Part shown: piece after piece, positions 41,525 to 55,247 of the stretch
Layout of the letters: the number at the start of each line of letters is the position of its first letter
Numbering within the stretch: position 1 is the first letter of the stretch
Assembly: GCF_050948215.1 (NCBI RefSeq)
Contig: NW_027488712.1
Coordinates: 248,001 to 312,000, forward strand
Reading direction: 5' to 3'
From: Halictus rubicundus
Taxonomy: Eukaryota > Arthropoda > Insecta > Hymenoptera > Halictidae
Length of the DNA: 64,000 bases
Position numbers and translations under genes: made by a program
The notes under the pieces: generated by a model
Database searches by the model: none
Told to the model about the DNA's origin: nothing
The model's input: the letters and a program-made list of their open reading frames with translations, nothing else

Positions 41525-43713
41525 ATCCTATCCAATCCTCAATCCTATCCTATCATCTATCCTCTATCCTATCCAATCCTCTATCCTATCCATTCCTCTA
41601 TCCTATCATATCCTCTATCCTATAATATCCTCTATCCTATCCTATCCTCTATCCTATCAAATCCCCTATCCTATCCTCTATCCTATCCTATCCTGTATCC
41701 TATCCAATCCTCAATCCTATCCTATCTTCTATCCTCTATCCTATCCAATCCTCTATCCTATCCATTCCTTTATCCTATCATATCCTCTATCCTATAATAT
41801 CCTCTATCCTATCCTACCCTCTATCCAATCCTCTATCCTATCCTATCCTCTATCCTATCCTATCCTCTATATTATCGTATCCTCTATCCTATCCTATCTT
41901 CTATCCTATCCTATCCTCTATCGTATCAAATCCCCTATCCTATCCTCTATCCTATCCTATCCTGTATCCTATCCAATCCTCTATCCTATCCTATCATTTA
42001 TCCTCAAGTCTATCCTTTCCTGTATCCTATCCAATCCTCTATCCTATCCTATCCTCTATCCTATCGTATCCTCTATCCTATCCTATCTTCTATCCTATCC
42101 TATCCTCTATCCTATCAAATCCCCTATCCTATCCTCTATCCTATCCTATCCTCTATCCTATCCTATCCTCTATCCTATCCTATCCTCTATCCTATCCTAT
42201 CCTCTATCCTATCCTATCCTCTATCCTATCCTATCCTCTATCCTATCCTATCCTCTATCCTATCCTATCCTCTATCCTATCCTATCCTCTATCCTATCCT
42301 ATCCTCTATCCTCTATCCTATCCTATCTTCTATCCTATCCTATCCTCTATCCTATCAAATCCCCTATCCTATCCTCTATCCTATCCTATCCTCTATCCTA
42401 TCCTATATCCTATCCTATCCTCTATCCTATCCTATCCTCTATCCTATCCTATCCTCTATCCTATCCTATCCTCTATCCTATCCTCTCCTCTATCCTATCC
42501 TATCCTCTATCCTATCCTATCCTCTACCCTATCCTATCCTCTATCCTATCCTATCCTCTATCCTATCCTATCCTCTATCCTATCCTATCCTCTATCCTAT
42601 CCTCTCCTCTATCCTATCCAATCCTCAATCCTATCCTATCATCTATCCTCTATCCTATCCAATCCTCTATCCTATCCATTCCTCTATCCTATCATATCCT
42701 CTATCCTATAATATCCTCTATCCTATCCTATCCTCTATCCTATCAAATCCCCTATCCTATCCTCTATCCTATCCTATCCTGTATCCTATCCAATCCTCAA
42801 TCCTATCCTATCTTCTATCCTCTATCCTATCCAATCCTCTATCCTATCCATTCCTTTATCCTATCATATCCTCTATCCTATAATATCCTCTATCCTATCC
42901 TACCCTCTATCCAATCCTCTATCCTATCCTATCCTCTATCCTATCCTATCCTCTATATTATCGTATCCTCTATCCTATCCTATCTTCTATCCTATCCTAT
43001 CCTCTATCGTATCAAATCCCCTATCCTATCCTCTATCCTATCCTATCCTGTATCCTATCCAATCCTCTATCCTATCCTATCATTTATCCTCAAGTCTATC
43101 CTTTCCTGTATCCTATCCAATCCTCTATCCTATCCTATCCTCTATCCTATCGTATCCTCTATCCTATCCTATCTTCTATCCTATCCTATCCTCTATCCTA
43201 TCAAATCCCCTATCCTATCCTCTATCCTATCCTATCCTCTATCCTATCCTATCCTCTATCCTATCCTATCCTCTATCCTATCCTATCCTTTATCCTATCC
43301 TATCCTCTATCCTATCCTATCCTCTATCCTATCCTATCCTCTATCCTATCCTATCCTCTATCCTATCCTATCCTCTATCCTATCCTATCCTCTATCCTAT
43401 CCTATCCTCTATCCTATCCTATCCTCTATCTTCTATCCTATCCTATCCTCTATCCTATCAAATCCCCTATCCTATCCTCTATCCTATCCTATCCTCTATC
43501 CTATCCTATATCCTATCCTATCCTCTATCCTATCCTATCCTCTATCCTATCCTATCCTCTATCCTATCCTATCCTCTATCCTATCCTCTCCTCTATCCTA
43601 TCCTATCCTCTATCCTATCCTATCCTCTACCCTATCCTATCCTCTATCCTATCCTATCCTCTATCCTATCCTATCCTCTATCCTATCCTATCCTCTATCC
43701 TATCCTCTCCTCT
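41525..43713. repeat. Tandem pair of about 1.09 kb
   Basis: 41,525-42,610 is repeated at 42,611-43,713. Offset is 1,086 at CCTCAATC (41,537/42,623), CTATATTATCG (41,868/42,954) and CAAGTC (42,005/43,091), then 1,103 at CCTATATCC (42,405/43,508), a gain of one monomer. Confidence 0.88.
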
Positions 43714-44831
43714 ATCCTATCCTATCCTCTATCCTATCCTATCCTCTATCCTCTATCCTATCCTATCCTCTATCCTATCCTATCCTCTATCCTATCCTAT
43801 CCTCTATCCTATCCTATCTTCTATCCTATCCTATCCTCTATCCTATCAAATCCCCTATCCTATCCTCTATCCTATCCTATCCTGTATCCTATCCAATCCT
43901 CAATCCTATCCTATCATCTATCCTCTATCCTATCCTATCTTCTATCCTATCCTATCCTCTATCCTATCCTATCATCTATCCTGTCCAATGCTCTATCCTA
44001 TCCTATCGTCTATCCTATCCTCTATCCTATCCTCTCCTCTATCCTATCCTATCCTCTATCCTATCCTATCCGCTATCCTATCCTATCCTCTATCCTATCC
44101 TATCCTCTATCCTATCCTATCCTCTATCCTGTCCTATGCTCTATCCTATCCTATCGTCTATCCTATCCTATCCTCTACCCTATCCTATCCTCTATCCTAT
44201 CCTATCCTCTATCCTATCCTATCCTCTATCCTATCCTATCCTCTATCCTATCCTCTCCTCTATCCTATCCTATCCTCTATCCTATCCTATCCTCTATCCT
44301 ATCCAATCCTCTATCCTATCCTATCCTCTATCCTATCCTATCCCCTATCCTATCCTATCCTATTCTCTATCCTATCCTATCCTCTATCCTATCCTATCCT
44401 CTATTCTATCCTATCCTCTATCCTGTCCTATGCTCTATCCTATCCTATCGTCTATCCTATCCTATCGTCTATCCGATCCTCTATCCTATCCTCTCCTCTA
44501 TCCTATCCTATCCTCTATCCTATCCTATCCTCTACCCTATCCTATCTTCTATCCTATCATATCCTCTATCCTATCCTATCCTCTATCCTATCCTATCCCC
44601 TATCCTATCCTATCCTATCCTCTATCCTATCCTATCCTCTATCCTATCCTATCCTCTATTCTATCCTATCCTCTATCCTGTCCTATGCTCTATCCTATCC
44701 TATCGTCTATCCTATCCTATCGTCTATCCTATCCTCTATCCTATCCTCTCCTCTATCCTATCCTATCCTCTATCCTATCCTATCCTCTATCCTATCCTAT
44801 CCTCTATCCTATCCTATCCTCTATCCTATCC
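43437..44831. repeat. Long-range duplicate, distal copy of 15.3-16.7 kb
   Basis: Partner of 15,300-16,660. It includes CTGTCCAATGCTC at 43,988 and three CTGTCCTATGCTC markers, each followed by TATCGTCTATCC. Indels relative to the proximal copy are multiples of 17 bp. Confidence 0.85.
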
Positions 44832-44899
44832 TATCCTCTATCCTATCCTATCCTCTATCCTATCCTATCCTCTATCCTATCCTATCCTCTATCCTATCC

Positions 44900-47800
44900 T
44901 ATCATCTATCCTATCCAATCCTCTATCCTATCCTATCCTCTATCCTATCGTATCCTCTATCCTATCCTATCTTCTATCCTATCCTATCCTCTATCCTATC
45001 CTCTATCCTATCCTATCCTCTATCCTATCCTATCCTCTATCCTATCCTATCCTCTATCCTATCCTATCCTCTATCCTATCCTATCCTCTATCCTATCCTA
45101 TCTTCTATCCTACCCTATCATCTATCCTATCAAATCCCCTATCCTATCCTCTATCCTATCCTATCCTCTATCCTATCCTATCATCTATCCAATCCTATCC
45201 TCTATCGTATCCTATCCTCTATCCTATCCTATCCTCTATCCTATCCTATCCTCTATCCGATCCTATCCTCTATCCTATCCTATCTTCTATCCTATCCTAT
45301 CCTCTATCCTATCCTCTATCCTATCCTATCCTCTATCCTATCCTATCCTCTATCCTATCCTATCCTCTATCCTATCCTATCCTCTATCCGATCCTATCCT
45401 CTATCCTATCCTATCCTCTATCCTATCCTATCCTCTATCCTATCCTATCCTCTATCCTATCAAATCCCCTATCCTATCCTCTACCCTATCCTATCCTGTA
45501 TCCTATCCAATCCTCAATCCTATCCTATCATCTATCCTCTATCCTATCCAATCCTCTATCCTATCCATTCCTCTATCCTATCATATCCTCTATCCTATAA
45601 TATCCTCTATCCTATCCTATCCTCTATCCTATCCTATCTCCTATCCTATCCTATCCTCTATCCTATCAAATCCCCTATCCTATCCTCTATCCTATCCTAT
45701 CCTGTATCCTATCCAATCCTCTATCCTATCCATTCCTCTATCCTATCATATCCTCTATCCTATAATATCCTCTATCCTATCCTATCCTCTATCCTATCCT
45801 ATCCTCTATCCTATCCTTTCCTGTATCCTATCCAATCCTCTATCCTATCCTATCCTCTATCCTATCGTATCCTCTATCCTATCCTATCTTCTATCCTATC
45901 CTATCCTCTATCCTATCCTCTATCCTATCCTATCCTCTATCCTATCCTATCCTCTATCCTATCCTATCCTCTATCCTATCCTATCCTCTATCCGATCCTA
46001 TCCTCTATCCTATCCTATCCTCTATCCTATCCTATCTTCTATCCTATCCTATCCTCTATCCTATCAAATCCCGTATCCTATCCTCTATCCTATCCTATCC
46101 TGTATCCTATCCAATCCTCAATCCTATCCTATCATCTATCCTCTATCCTATCCAATCCTCTATCCTATCCATTCCTCTATCCTATCATATCCTCTATCCT
46201 ATAATATCCTCTATCCTATCCTACCCTCTATCCAATCCTCTATCCTATCGTATCCTCTATCCTATCCTATCTTCTATCCTATCCTATCCTCTATCCTATC
46301 CTATCTTCTATCCTATCCTATCCTCTATCCTATCAAATCCCCTATCCTATCCTCTATCCTATCCTATCCTGTATCCTATCCAATCCTCAATCCTATCCTA
46401 TCATCTATCCTCTATCCTATCCAATCCTCTATCCTATCCATTCCTCTATCCTATCATATCCTCTATCCTATAATATCCTCTATCCTATCCTACCCTCTAT
46501 CCAATCCTCTATCCTATCCTATCCTCTATCCTATCCTATCCTCTATCCTATCCTATCCTCTATCCTATCCTATCTTCTATCCTACCCTATCATCTATCCT
46601 ATCAAATCCCCTATCCTATCCTCTATCCTATCCTATCCTCTATCCTATCCTATCCTCTATCCTATCCTATCATCTATCCAATCCTATCCTCTATCGTATC
46701 CTATTCTCTATCCTATCCTATCCTCTATCCTATCCTATCCTCTATCCGATCCTATCCTCTATCCTATCCTATCTTCTATCCTATCCTATCCTCTATCCTA
46801 TCCTGTATCCTATCCTATCCTCTATCCTATCCTATCCTCTATCCTATCCTATCCTCTATCCTATCCTATCCTCTATCCGATCCTATCCTCTATCCTATCC
46901 TATCCTCTATCCTATCCTATCTTCTATCCTATCCTATCCTCTATCCTATCAAATCCCCTATCCTATCCTCTATCCTATCCTATCCTGTATCCTATCCAAT
47001 CCTCAATCCTATCCTATCATCTATCCTCTATCCTATCCAATCCTCTATCCTATCCATTCCTCTATCCTATCATATCCTCTATCCTATAATATCCTCTATC
47101 CTATCCTATCCTCTATCCTATCCTATCTCCTATCCTATCCTATCCTCTATCCTATCAAATCCCCTATCCTATCCTCTATCCTATCCTATCCTGTATCCTA
47201 TCCAATCCTCTATCCTATCCATTCCTCTATCCTATCATATCCTCTATCCTATAATATCCTCTATCCTATCCTATCCTCTATCCTATCCTATCCTCTATCC
47301 TATCCTTTCCTGTATCCTATCCAATCCTCTATCCTATCCTATCCTCTATCCTATCGTATCCTCTATCCTATCCTATCTTCTATCCTATCCTATCCTCTAT
47401 CCTATCCTCTATCCTATCCTATCCTCTATCCTATCCTATCCTCTATCCTATCCTATCCTCTATCCTATCCTATCCTCTATCCGATCCTATCCTCTATCCT
47501 ATCCTATCCTCTATCCTATCCTATCTTCTATCCTATCCTATCCTCTATCCTATCAAATCCCGTATCCTATCCTATAAACTATCCTATCCTGTATCCTATC
47601 CAATCCTCAATCCTATCCTATCATCTATCCTCTATCCTATCCAATCCTCTATCCTATCCATTCCTCTATCCTATCATATCCTCTATCCTATAATATCCTC
47701 TATCCTATCCTACCCTCTATCCAATCCTCTATCCTATCGTATCCTCTATCCTATCCTATCTTCTATCCTATCCTATCCTCTATCCTATCCTATCTTCTAT

Positions 47801-49300
47801 CCTATCCTATCCTCTATCCTATCAAATCCCCTATCCTATCCTCTATCCTATCCTATCCTGTATCCTATCCAATCCTCAATCCTATCCTATCATCTATCCT
47901 CTATCCTATCCAATCCTCTATCCTATCCTATCCTCTATCCGATCCAATCCTCTATCCTATCCTATCCTCTATCCTATCCTATCCTCTATCCTATCCTTTC
48001 CTGTATCCTATCCAATCCTCTATCCTATCCTATCCTCTATCCTATCGTATCCTCTATCCTATCCTATCTTCTATCCTATCCTATCCTCTATCCTATCCTC
48101 TATCCTATCCTATCCTCTATCCTATCCTATCCTCTATCCTATCCTATCCTCTATCCTATCCTATCCTCTATCCGATCCTATCCTCTATCCTATCCTATCC
48201 TCTATCCTATCCTATCTTCTATCCTATCCTATCCTCTATCCTATCAAATCCCGTATCCTATCCTCTATCCTATCCTATCCTGTATCCTATCCAATCCTCA
48301 ATCCTATCCTATCATCTATCCTCTATCCTATCCAATCCTCTATCCTATCCATTCCTCTATCCTATCATATCCTCTATCCTATAATATCCTCTATCCTATC
48401 CTACCCTCTATCCAATCCTCTATCCTATCGTATCCTCTATCCTATCCTATCTTCTATCCTATCCTATCCTCTATCCTATCCTATCTTCTATCCTATCCTA
48501 TCCTCTATCCTATCAAATCCCCTATCCTATCCTCTATCCTATCCTATCCTGTATCCTATCCAATCCTCAATCCTATCCTATCATCTATCCTCTATCCTAT
48601 CCAATCCTCTATCCTATCCATTCCTCTATCCTATCATATCCTCTATCCTATAATATCCTCTATCCTATCCTACCCTCTATCCAATCCTCTATCCTATCCT
48701 ATCCTCTATCCTATCCTATCCTCTATCCTATCCTATCCTCTATCCTATCCTATCTTCTATCCTACCCTATCATCTATCCTATCAAATCCCCTATCCTATC
48801 CTCTATCCTATCCTATCCTCTATCCTATCCTATCCTCTATCCTATCCTATCATCTATCCAATCCTATCCTCTATCGTATCCTATTCTCTATCCTATCCTA
48901 TCCTCTATCCTATCCTATCCTCTATCCGATCCTATCCTCTATCCTATCCTATCTTCTATCCTATCCTATCCTCTATCCTATCCTGTATCCTATCCTATCC
49001 TCTATCCTATCCTATCCTCTATCCTATCCTATCCTCTATCCGATCCTATCCTCTATCCTATCCTATCCTCTATCCTATCCTATCTTCTATCCTATCCTAT
49101 CCTCTATCCTATCAAATCCCCTATCCTATCCTCTATCCTATCCTATCCTGTATCCTATCCAATCCTCAATCCTATCCTATCATCTATCCTCTATCCTATC
49201 CAATCCTCTATCCTATCCATTCCTCTATCCTATCATATCCTCTATCCTATAATATCCTCTATCCTATCCTATCCTCTATCCTATCCTATCTTCTATCCTA
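44900..49300. repeat. Nested HOR with 691, 1,489 and 2,180 bp spacings
   Basis: The TATAATATCC variant followed by CTACCC and TATCGTATCC lies at 46,201, 47,690 and 48,381. 46,201-46,860 matches 48,381-49,040 at exactly 2,180 bp in every line compared, including CCTGTATCC at 46,801/48,981. Beyond that the offset drops by 17 to 2,163. A TATAAACTATCC variant near 47,574 occurs in only one copy. Confidence 0.82.
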
Positions 49301-49369
49301 TCCTATCCTCTATCCTATCAAATCCCCTATCCTATCCTCTATCCTATCCTATCCTGTATCCTATCCAAT

Positions 49370-49451
49370 CCTCAATCATATCCTATCATCTATCCTCTAT
49401 CCTATCCAATCCTCAATCATATCCTATCATCTATCCTCTATCCTATCCAAT
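49370..49451. repeat. 41-bp tandem duplication
   Basis: The segment beginning CCTCAATCATATCC at 49,370 is immediately repeated at 49,411. The unit is 41 bp, equal to 17+17+7, so even this small duplication respects the monomer grammar. Confidence 0.75.
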
Positions 49452-49499
49452 CCTCTATCCTATCCTATCCTCTATCCTATCCTATCCTCTATCCGATCC

Positions 49500-52400
49500 T
49501 ATCCTCTATTATATCCTATCCTCTATCCTATCATATCCTCTATCCTATCCTATCTTCTATCCTACCCTATCATCTACCCTATCAAATCCCCTATCCCATC
49601 CTCTATCCTATCCTATCCTCTATCCTATCCTATCCTCTATCCTATCCTATCCTCTATCTGATCCTATCCTCTATCCAATCCTCTATCCTATCCTATCCTC
49701 TATCCTATCCTATCCTCTATCCTATCCTATCCTATCCTCTATCCTATCCTATCCTGTATCCTATCCTATCCTCTATCCTATCCTATCCTCTATCCTATCC
49801 TATCCTCTATCCTATCCTATCCTCTATCCTGTCCTATGCTCTACCCTATCCTATCCTCTATCCTATCGTATCCTCCATCCTATCCTTTCCTGTATCCTAT
49901 CCAATCCTCTATCCTATCCTATCCTCTATCCTATCGTATCCTCTATCCTATCCTATCTTCTATCCTATCCTATCCTCTATCCTATCAAATTCCCTATCCT
50001 ATCCTCTATCCTATCCTATCCTCTATCCTATCCTATCCTCTATCCTATCCTATCCTCTATCCTATCCTATCCTCTATCCTATCCTATCCTCTATCCTATC
50101 CTATCCTCTATCCTATCCTATCTTCTATCCTATCCTATCATCTATCCTATCAAATCCCCTATCCTATCCTCTATCCTATCCTATCCTGTATCCTATCCAA
50201 TCCTCAATCCTATCCTATCATCTATCCTCTATCCTATCCAATCCTCTATCCTATCCATTCCTCTATCCTATCATATCCTCTATCCTATAATATCCTCTAT
50301 CCTATCCTATCCTCTATCCTATCCTATCTTCTATCCTATCCTATCCTCTATCCTATCAAATCCCCTATCCTATCCTCTATCGTATCCTATCCTCTATCCT
50401 ATCCTATCCTCTATCCTATCGTATCCTCTATCCTATCCTATCTTCTATCCTATCCTATCCTCTATCCTATCCTATCCTCTATCCTATCCTATCCTCTATC
50501 CTATCCTATCCTCTATCTTATCCTATCCTTTATCCTATCCTATCCTCTATCCTATCCTATCCTCTATCCTATCCAATCTTCTATCCTATCCTATCCTCTA
50601 TCCTATCAAATTCCCTATCCTATCCTCTATCCTATCCTATCCTGTATCCTATCCAATCCTCAATCCTATCCTATCATCTATCCTCTATCCTATCCTATCA
50701 TCTATCCTCTATCCTATCCAATCCTATATCCTATCCATTCCTCTATCCTATCATATCCTCTATCCTATAATATCCTCTATCCTATCCTATCCTCTATCCT
50801 ATCCTATCTTCTATCCTATCCTATCCTCTATCCTATCAAATCCCCTATCCTATCCTCTATCCTATCCTATCCTGTATCCTATCCAATCCTCAATCCTATC
50901 CGATCATTTATCCTCTATCCTATCCAATCCTCTCTCCTATCCATTCCTCTATCCTATCATATCCTCTATCCTATAATATCCTCTATCCTATCCTACCCTC
51001 TATCCAATCCTCTATCCTATCCTATCCTCTATCCTATCCTATCCTCTATCCTATCCTATGCTCTATCCTATCCTATCTTCTATACTACCCTATCATCTAT
51101 CCTATCAAATCCCCTATCCCATCCTCTATCCTATCCTATCCTCTATCCTATCCTATCCTCTATCCTATCCTATCCTCTATCCTATCCTATCCTCTATCCT
51201 ATCCTATCCTCTATCCTATCCTACCCTCTATCCTATCCTATCCTCTATCCTATCCAATCTTCTATCCTATCCTATCCTCTATCCTATCAAATCCCCTATC
51301 CTATCCTCTATCGTATCCTATCCTCTATCCTATCCTATCCTCTATCCTATCGTATCCTCTATCCTATCCTATCTTCTATCCTATCCTATCCTCTATCCTA
51401 TCGTATCCTCTATCCTATCCTATCTTCTATCCTATCCTATCCTCTATCCTATCCTATCCTCTATCCTATCCTATCCTCTATCCTATCCTATCCTCTATCC
51501 TATCCTATCCTTTATCCTATCCTATCCTCTATCCTATCCTATCCTCTATCCTATCCAATCTTCTATCCTATCCTATCCTCTATCCTATCAAATTCCCTAT
51601 CCTATCCTCTATCCTATCCTATCCTGTATCCTATCCAATCCTCAATCCTATCCTATCATCTATCCTCTATCCTATCCTATCATCTATCCTCTATCCTATC
51701 CAATCCTATATCCTATCCATTCCTCTATCCTATCATATCCTCTATCCTATAATATCCTCTATCCTATCCTATCCTCTATCCTATCCTATCTTCTATCCTA
51801 TCCTATCCTCTATCCTATCAAATCCCCTATCCTATCCTCTATCCTATCCTATCCTGTATCCTATCCAATCCTCAATCCTATCCGATCATTTATCCTCTAT
51901 CCTATCCAATCCTCTCTCCTATCCATTCCTCTATCCTATCATATCCTCTATCCTATAATATCCTCTATCCTATCCTACCCTCTATCCAATCCTCTATCCT
52001 ATCCTATCCTCTATCCTATCCTATCCTCTATCCTATCCTATGCTCTATCCTATCCTATCTTCTATACTACCCTATCATCTATCCTATCAAATCCCCTATC
52101 CCATCCTCTATCCTATCCTATCCTCTATCCTATCCTATCCTCTATCCTATCCTATCCTCTATCCTATCCTATCCTCTATCCTATCCTATCCTCTATCCTA
52201 TCCTATCCTCTATCCTATCCTACCCTCTATCCTATCCTATCCTCTATCCTATCCAATCTTCTATCCTATCCTATCCTCTATCCTATCAAATCCCCTATCC
52301 TATCCTCTATCCTATCCTATCCTCTATCCTATCCTATCCTCTATCCTATCCTATCCTCTATCCTATCCTATCCTCTATCCTATCCTATCCTCTATCCTAT

Positions 52401-53740
52401 CCTATCCTCTATCCTATCCTATCCTCTATCCTATCCTATCCTCTATCCTATCCTATCCTCTATCCTATCCTATCCTCTATCCTATCCTATCCTCTATCCT
52501 ATCCTATCCTCTATCCTATCCTATCCTCTATCCTATCCTATCCTCTATCCTATCCTATCTTCTATCCTATTCTATCCTCTATCCTATCCTATCCTCTATC
52601 CTACCCTATCCTCTATCCTATCCTCTATCCTATCCTATCCTCTATCCGATCCTATCCTCTATCCTATCCTATCCTCTATCCTATCCTATCCTCTATCCTA
52701 TCCTATCCTCTATCCTATCCTATCCTCTATCCTATCCTATCTTCTATCCTATTCTATCCTCTATCCTATCCTATCCTCTATCCTATCCTTTCCTGTATCC
52801 TATCCAATCCTCTATCCTATCCTATCCTCTATCCTATCGTATCCTCTATCCTATCCTATCTTCTATCCTATCCTATCCTCTATCCTATCCTATCCTCTAT
52901 CCTATCCTATCCTCTATCCGATCCTATCCTCTATCCTATCCTATCCTCTATCCTATCCTATCTTCTATCCTATCCTATCCTCTATCCTATCAAATCCCCT
53001 ATCCTATCCTCTATCCTATCCTATCCTGTATCCTATCCAATCCTCAATCCTATACTATCATCTATCCTCTATCCTATCCAATCCTCTATCCTATCCATTC
53101 CTCTATCCTATCCTATCCTCTATCCTATCCTATCCTGTATCCTATCCAATCCTCAATCCTATCCTATCATCTATCCTCTATCCTATCCAATCCTCTATCC
53201 TATCCATTCCTCTATCCTATCATATCCTCTATCCTATAATATCCTCTATCCTATCCTATCCTCTATCCTATCCTATCTTCTATCCTATCCTATCCTCTAT
53301 CCTATCAAATCCCCTATCCTATCCTCTATCGTATCCTATCCTCTATCCTATCCTATCCTCTATCCTATCGTATCCTCTATCCTATCCTATCTTCTATCCT
53401 ATCCTATCCTCTATCCTATCCTATCCTCTATCCTATCCTATCCTCTATCCTATCCTATCCTCTATCCTATCCTATCCTCTATCCTATCCTATCCTTTATC
53501 CTATCCTATCCTCTATCCTATCCTATCCTCTATCCTATCCAATCTTCTATCCTATCCTATCCTCTATCCTATCAAATTCCCTATCCTATCCTCTATCCTA
53601 TCCTATCCTGTATCCTATCCAATCCTCAATCCTATCCTATCATCTATCCTCTATCCTATCCTATCATCTATCCTCTATCCTATCCAATCCTCTATCCTAT
53701 CCATTCCTCTATCCTATCATATCCTCTATCCTATAATATC
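49500..53740. repeat. HOR block with 982-bp spacing
   Basis: ATGCTCTATCC followed by CTTCTATACTACCC lies at 51,058 and 52,040 (982 bp). CTCTATCGTATCC at 50,375 and 51,306 is spaced 931 bp, 51 bp (three monomers) less. 49,836 carries the CTATGCTCTACCC start typical of the 22-33 kb HORs, followed by different sequence. A pure consensus run covers about 52,300-52,555. Confidence 0.8.
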
Positions 53741-54420
53741 CTCTATCCTATCCTATCCTCTATCCTATCCTATCTTCTATCCTATCCTATCCTCTATCCT
53801 ATCAAATCCCCTATCCTATCCTCTATCCTATCCTATCCTGTATCCTATCCAATCCTCAATCCTATCCGATCATCTATCCTCTATCCTATCCAATCCTCTC
53901 TCCTATCCATTCCTCTATCCTATCATATCCTCTATCCTATAATATCCTCTATCCTATCCTACCCTCTATCCAATCCTCTATCCTATCCTATCCTCTATCC
54001 TATCCTATCCTCTATCCTATCCTATCCTCTATCCTATCCTATCTTCTATCCTACCCTATCATCTATCCTATCAAATCCCCTATCCCATCCTCTATCCTAT
54101 CCTATCCTCTATCCTATCCTATCCTCTATCCTATCCTATCCTCTATCCTATCCTATCCTCTATCCTATCCTATCCTCTATCCTATCCTACCCTCTATCCT
54201 ATCCTATCCTCTATCCTATCCAATCTTCTATCCTATCCTATCCTCTATCCTATCAAATCCCCTATCCTATCCTCTATCCTATCCTATCCTCTATCCTATC
54301 CTATCCTCTATCCTATCCTATCCTCTATCCTATCCTATCCTCTATCCTATCCTATCCTCTATCCTATCCTATCCTCTATCCTATCCTATCCTCTATCCTA
54401 TCCTATCCTCTATCCTATCC

Positions 54421-55247
54421 TATCCTCTATCCTATCCTATCTTCTATCCTATTCTATCCTCTATCCTATCCTATCCTCTATCCTACCCTATCCTCTATCC
54501 TATCCTCTATCCTATCCTATCCTCTATCCGATCCTATCCTCTATCCTATCCTATCCTCTATCCTATCCTATCCTCTATCCTATCCTATCCTCTATCCTAT
54601 CCTATCCTCTATCCTATCCTTTCCTGTATCCTATCCAATCCTCTATCCTATCCTATCCTCTATCCTATCGTATCCTCTATCCTATCCTATCTTCTATCCT
54701 ATCCTATCCTCTATCCTATCCTATCCTCTATCCTATCCTATCCTCTATCCTATCCTTTCCTGTATCCTATCCAATCCTCTATCCTATCCTATCCTCTATC
54801 CTATCGTATCCTCTATCCTATCCTATCCTCTATCCTATCCTATCCTCTATCCTATCCTATCTTCTATCCTATTCTATCCTCTATCCTATCCTATCCTCTA
54901 TCCTACCCTATCCTCTATCCTATCCTCTATCCTATCCTATCCTCTATCCGATCCTATCCTCTATCCTATCCTATCCTCTATCCTATCCTATCCTCTATCC
55001 TATCCTATCCTCTATCCTATCCTATCCTCTATCCTATCCTTTCCTGTATCCTATCCAATCCTCTATCCTATCCTATCCTCTATCCTATCGTATCCTCTAT
55101 CCTATCCTATCTTCTATCCTATCCTATCCTCTATCCTATCCTATCCTCTATCCTATCCTATCCTCTATCCTATCCTTTCCTGTATCCTATCCAATCCTCT
55201 ATCCTATCCTATCCTCTATCCTATCGTATCCTCTATCCTATCCTATC
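54421..55247. repeat. 420-bp tandem pair, no difference seen
   Basis: 54,421-54,827 and 54,841-55,247 are the same in every 10-base block I compared, at a constant 420-bp offset, including CTACCC, CCGATCC, CTTTCCTGTATCC and TATCGTATCC variants. First mismatch is C/T at about 54,828/55,248. Confidence 0.9.
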
